DNA from: Allantophomopsis cytisporea
Lineage: Eukaryota; Ascomycota; Leotiomycetes; Phacidiales; Phacidiaceae
Direction: 5' to 3'
Length of the DNA stretch: 64,000 bases
NCBI GenBank assembly: GCA_024752435.1
Contig: CP103035.1
Coordinates: forward strand, 1,798,001 to 1,862,000
The stretch's first letter is position 1; every line of letters begins with the position of its first letter. The translations under genes were made by a program, and so were the position numbers. This document shows, piece by piece, positions 59,805 through 64,000 of this stretch. Under the pieces are notes generated by a model. The model saw only the letters and a program-made list of their open reading frames with translations, was not told where the DNA came from and searched no databases.

Positions 59805-62086
59805 ACACCTGTTACGCCAGTTCAAGGTATTCCTCCTTCACAGAGCTTCAGAGAATACAGTCAACCACCGCATTCATCGCCAGGCAAACAGCCATCGCAG
59901 GACTATGGGCCACCTTCTCAAGCTTCGTACGCTTCACCCACGGCCTACCACAACGCCTATCCAGGGCGACAAGGTCCACCGCCTATTCAACCAGCACAGC
60001 AAAACGACTTGCGTTCCCCGGCGGCGTCGCATTATTCTGCACAATCGCCCTTTCGCACACCGTCTTCCTCTGTGAGCGGTGGCCAATACCCTTTTCCTTC
60101 GAACGCGGCCCCGCCCAGTCCAGCACAACATTCGCAGTATCCACCTTACCAACAGCAGCAGCAACAACAACATCAACCTTCACAACACCAACGGGGTGAT
60201 AGTTATCCTCAATCGACCCCCTCGGCTCATGTGCAACAACACAATTCTTTTAGCCAGCCTGCGTCCGTTCCACAAACTCCACCAATTGCTACACAAAGCA
60301 ACGCCCATCCATACCTACCTCACCAACGTTCACATTCTGGCCAATCTGTTGCAACACCAACGTCTGCACAAACTCAACAACCGCTGCCGTACACGAATGA
60401 TAGCCCACGTGCAGTACATACCTATCCGCCTCCACAAGCTCACCACGGTCCGCAATCGCAGCCTGACACTCCTCTAGGCCCTCCCGTCTCAATGCCACGG
60501 CAAGCTTCTGGTGGCTTTGTTCAACCCTCGAGTCCATACCAACAAAGACCTTCGCAGTCAATGCCTTCTTCAAGTCAACAATACAATTCTATTCGAGCCT
60601 CCCCTGCACCACCCGAAACACATCGGCAACCGAGTACACCTAGCGCTTACGGTTCGAATTCGAGATCACAAAGTGAGCGTGAAAGAAGCTTAAGCGTCAG
60701 TCCCAAGACACGTGTACCAAGTCAGACAAGGAGTGTAGATATGACACAAGGATCAAATGGATCAGCAACTCCTATAAAGCGAAGACTGAGCTCAACCGTT
60801 GACCGACCAATGTCCAATGGTGCAGTGAGCGACTCATATTCAGCAAAAAACCCCAGTCCAGTCCGAGCACCTGCAAAAAAGCGTATACGACATACTGAGC
60901 CACCAATCTGGGCTCAGAGCTTCCTTAACAAGAACAGGAATGTCAGCAGACCTCCAGCACCTCAAACCAATGGAGGTGCCAAGCAAGCTCGTCCCGTACC
61001 AGCTCACATAAATGGCCACACACCTGTACCAGCTCCAAACTCTCCAGCTATTCCATCTCATGCCCCAGAGGGCGAGTTCCTGGGACCCTGGGAACGCTGC
61101 ATAACTGGAGATGTTCCGATTTCAGAAATCAGTAGATCGGTAGCAGATTGGCTTTACTTGAATGTTGCAATGCGAAATGATATTGGAGAGCTATCGAGTC
61201 GTGGAGTTGAGATTGAAATCGAGGCAAAGCTAGGACAATTATTCGATAAAGATACAGTAAGTTCGGTGTCCTCTCCGTGAGGACCATCCGCTGACTTTTT
61301 TTTCTTGCAGAATCAAAGACTCAATCTTGGGGTCAGGTCAGAATGCGTACTAGTCTCAAATCCGGGCATTGGATTCTCGAGTTCCATGACTGAGGTAAGA
61401 CCCTGCTCGACATCCTACAGCCATGTTCAAGGTTACTTACACATAACTACCAGCTGCAACACAGAACCTTGAATGACTTCCTAAACGAACAAGTCAAGAG
61501 GACTCATCCAGGCAATGTTGAAGCCCAGCAAAAACAGCGGGTACCAGTGGTTTATCTTCATCGCCGAGAACGTGATAGATTTTACGAACTGCCTATCAGT
61601 GCTCGTCACATGTTGCCAGCTTGTATACAACAGGAGCTCAACCCACGCCACACAGTCAAAGTACGCGTTACATACGACCAAAAGACGAATGAAGTTCTTG
61701 CAAAAATCATCAAGACTCGTGTCGCAGACCTCGATATATTTCTTCCTTGTCAAGCACTCGACTGCAGGATATCAATCAATCTGGAAATGGCATTTCAGGG
61801 TGACATTGACGCGCTTATTGCGGGGGCTGATGAGACCAGGATCCCAGATAGGTTGAAGGATAGATTGAGCTATACGCAAACTCTTTATCAGATCGATTTA
61901 ACGCAGGTCACGTCCAGCGCAAACCAAAAGAAAGAGCATGAGTTGGAGGTGGAACTTAGCAGTCGAGCACTCAGGGAGCAAGCAGAGCTTTTGGGTAGGA
62001 ACGAGAGGAATAGCTACGTGGATCTTATTCAGGGTTTCGTCGATAATGTCAGGGTCTTGGCTAGGGCCGTCCCGCAGACACAATGA
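59610..62086 (+). CDS. cet1: mRNA-capping enzyme beta subunit (RNA 5'-triphosphatase, Cet1 type)
   Basis: Exons are 59610-61256, 61311-61394 and 61454-62086 (introns of 54 and 59 bases), giving 787 residues. The N-terminal 480 residues are low complexity: a glutamine tract (about 17-66), then Pro/Ser/Gln-rich sequence. The catalytic triphosphate-tunnel domain begins near FLGPWERCITGDVP. It has VEIEIEAKLGQL (about 535-546), RISINLEMAF (about 682-691) and HELEVELSS (739-747), the Glu-rich metal-binding strands of the family. It removes the gamma-phosphate from nascent pre-mRNA, the first step of capping, with a metal ion in the nucleus. Fungal enzymes of this fold are unrelated to the animal cysteine-phosphatase type. 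A basic block KRIRHTEPPIWAQSF just before the catalytic part resembles the guanylyltransferase-binding segment of yeast Cet1. Confidence 0.94.
59658..59808 (+). repeat. CAG/CAA repeat encoding polyglutamine
   Basis: Mixed CAG and CAA codons inside the capping enzyme gene; the longest pure parts are (CAACAACAG)n near 59690-59725 and (CAG)n near 59773-59801. The codon mixture interrupts pure CAG runs, which usually makes such tracts more stable. Confidence 0.9.
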
Positions 62087-63064
62087 ATTAGGGCTTGAAA
62101 TGATTATATGAGCTCAGTCTGGGCGTCTCGAGATGGTCCTTGTGGCTTGGAAATAATTTTGACCCAACAAACATTTCCACATGTATTGATATCATGATAT
62201 TGTTGGTGTGTTGGCGCCAGAGCGAAGGAAAATTTATATATGACTACTATCAGGACAAACTTGTTTCATTGCTGTGATTGATTTGTGTTACTCCCAATAT
62301 CAGTTGTCGACTTTGATTATCCTTGTGCTATGGGATTCCTATATATTCTCCACAAACCTTAATATTGTCCCATATTTCGGTCTACAATGGCGGGGTTGCT
62401 GCATAATCGATAATGTTGACACCTAGAGTTGCTCAATATGAAAATATCACTGGTCCTGCTTTGAACGACATTATTGGTACGAATTTAATTTACCAATATT
62501 CTGCCATAATCTCATCTTTTCAGTCGATTCATATTTCCTTGACCCTGCTTTCCCATTCAACGGTCATATTGTTTCTCCAGCTGGGGTGAGAACGAGAACA
62601 AATACCATCAAGATGGATATCCTCCGGGAGATCCCATATTCGGTATTCCAGGAACAATTTGAATACAGTCATAAAAATCTATGGATCTCGAAATCAGCGG
62701 GTACCTGAACGTAAAATAAGTACATTGGATGAAATACTTATACGATTAGGTTTGGTAAACGTGTAGACAAGTAGTCTCAATACATGATGCTCGATTATGT
62801 AAACCTTTCAAAAAAGTGCAAATGTCAAATGATCTCGGGATGCGTCGGTTTATGGCTTGAGCTTATCGTGACCATGTTATCATCATACAAACCTTGCCTT
62901 ATCTACCGTGCCGCTCCCCACCTCCATCTTCTTGCATTACTACGTATAAATATCAATATGAGCTGACCATCTTCACTCAAACCAAATCTAAAGTCCCTTG
63001 AATTATCGTATAAGTCCGTCTTTATTCTATCTCCTCATCTCACATAGTACAGTTCCTTGTTACA
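62087..63064. other. Gene-free spacer
   Basis: About 980 bases holding the capping enzyme 3' UTR and proline dehydrogenase promoter. Frames of about 60 codons have no family feature. Confidence 0.5.
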
Positions 63065-64000
63065 ATGATCAAAATAAAACATCGTCATGCTCTACTGCAT
63101 TTTTCCCATATACAAGAAAGACTACTCCTTCCAACTTCTTTGCGTACTGCTTCACCAATTTCCCAAATACGATATCAGTCAACTGTACCAACAGCCCCAA
63201 TTATAAGTAGACAACCAGAAGCACCAAGAAATGACATCAAGGCTCTTCCATCAGCTCTATCCATTATGCCAACACCGCTCCTCCTACGCACATACATGAT
63301 TATCTCCATTCTCGCATCCCCCAGAATCTTGAACCTCGGACTTCCGCTGATGGAAAGGGTATCATTTACAAAATCATGGCTTGCAAATCCTGACAAGAAT
63401 CCACTATTGCATAAAATCATGAGGGTGCTCTTCTATGACCACTTTGCGGCCGGAGAGAATAGTGTGGAAGTAAAAGAGAAGATCGCGGCGATGAAGAACA
63501 TGGGAGTCACGGGCGTGATATTGGGTTATGGTAAAGAAACCATGGCGGGCCATGGTGACCAATCTATGGAGGAGAAGACTGATGCTGCTGTTTCTGCCAT
63601 TGAGCAATGGAGAGATGGCAACTTGCAGACTTTGGATATGCTCGACGCTGGAGATTTTCTGGCTATCAAGTGAGTATTCATGCCTGTTAACAGTATATTT
63701 CTCTACTACACATTTTTCTCTCAAGTGTCAAGTTAAGCTTGCTCAAGACTCACAAAAATAGATTTACGGGTGCCGGCGAAGCAGTAGTTTCCGCCCTCCT
63801 TTCTGGCGCCGAACCCCCCGCAGCCTTCAAAGCCAGCATGGAAAAGATCATATCAGCAGCATGCACTAAGAACTGTCGATTGTGGATTGATGCCGAGCAG
63901 CAAGCATACCAAGGAACCATCGATGCTTGGACCATTGATCTGATGAGACAGTACAACAGAGGAGACAACTGCACCAGCAACGGACCACCAGTGTACACCA
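63065..64000 (+). CDS. put1: Proline dehydrogenase, mitochondrial (5' part, cut by window end)
   Basis: Exon 1 is 63065-63669 and exon 2 starts at 63762 (92-base intron) and runs off the window at 64000; about 281 residues are visible. The N-terminus is basic and hydroxylated without acids for the first 16 residues, as in a mitochondrial presequence. FYDHFAAGE and GVTGVILGYGKE fit the barrel start of the PRODH family, and LWIDAEQQAYQ in exon 2 is its flavin-site signature. The spliced joint reads LAIKFTGAGEAVV. The enzyme oxidises proline to pyrroline-5-carboxylate with FAD on the inner mitochondrial membrane, the first step of proline catabolism. The remaining C-terminal part, including the substrate-binding R-x-x-R region, lies outside the window. 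Confidence 0.93.

Noticed and set aside
1..64000. Secondary-metabolite cluster
   Set aside because: No PKS, NRPS, terpene or DMATS core enzyme is present; the SDR and transporter alone do not make a cluster.

Overview
The window is nuclear DNA from a filamentous ascomycete (Pezizomycotina). The evidence is short GT-AG introns (about 44-125 nt), a dispersed single 5S rRNA gene, HET-domain genes, a long alpha-1,3-glucan synthase, a GPI-anchored GH72 glucanosyltransferase, and orthologues of standard fungal housekeeping genes. The class (perhaps Leotiomycetes) is a guess; nothing in the sequence proves it. I resolved 17 protein-coding genes, the last cut by the window end, plus one complete 5S rRNA gene, one truncated 5S copy and one broken Mutator-like transposase. 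Splice sites were assigned by hand from frame continuity and family homology.

Layout. 0-15 kb is gene-poor and accessory: a fungal multi-pass membrane protein (1967-3667), a secreted CAP/PR-1 protein with an eroded active-site tetrad (6570-7142), a frameshifted MULE transposase relic (about 7794-8502), and a GPI-anchored phospholipase B (10242-12325, minus) with a microsatellite cluster upstream. 15-22 kb holds a large AT-hook/BRCT nuclear protein with a KEN box and a GH72 glucanosyltransferase. 23-30 kb is accessory again: a 5S gene, an intronless HET-domain gene, a truncated 5S copy, then a divergent pair of an SDR oxidoreductase and a fungal transcription-factor-like protein. 30-34.5 kb is a 4.4 kb stretch with no gene I can support.

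34.5-48 kb holds the 2305-residue alpha-1,3-glucan synthase (five exons), a second, unusual 912-residue HET-like gene convergent with it, and an MFS sugar transporter. 48-64 kb is compact and conserved: a CCDC47-family ER protein, a Myb/SANT protein, COX10 (heme A synthesis), RPN2 (proteasome base), the mRNA-capping RNA triphosphatase (Cet1 type) and the 5' part of proline dehydrogenase.

How the genes relate. Three products act in wall or cell-surface biology (glucan synthase, GH72 enzyme, phospholipase B). Two HET genes point to self/non-self recognition. The last 16 kb is basic cell machinery with no shared pathway. I found no biosynthetic cluster and no clearly new multi-gene system. The most unusual items are the CAP protein lacking three of four tetrad residues, the SDR lacking its catalytic serine, the HET-like protein with a cysteine-rich insert, and the two 5S sequences that bracket the first HET gene.
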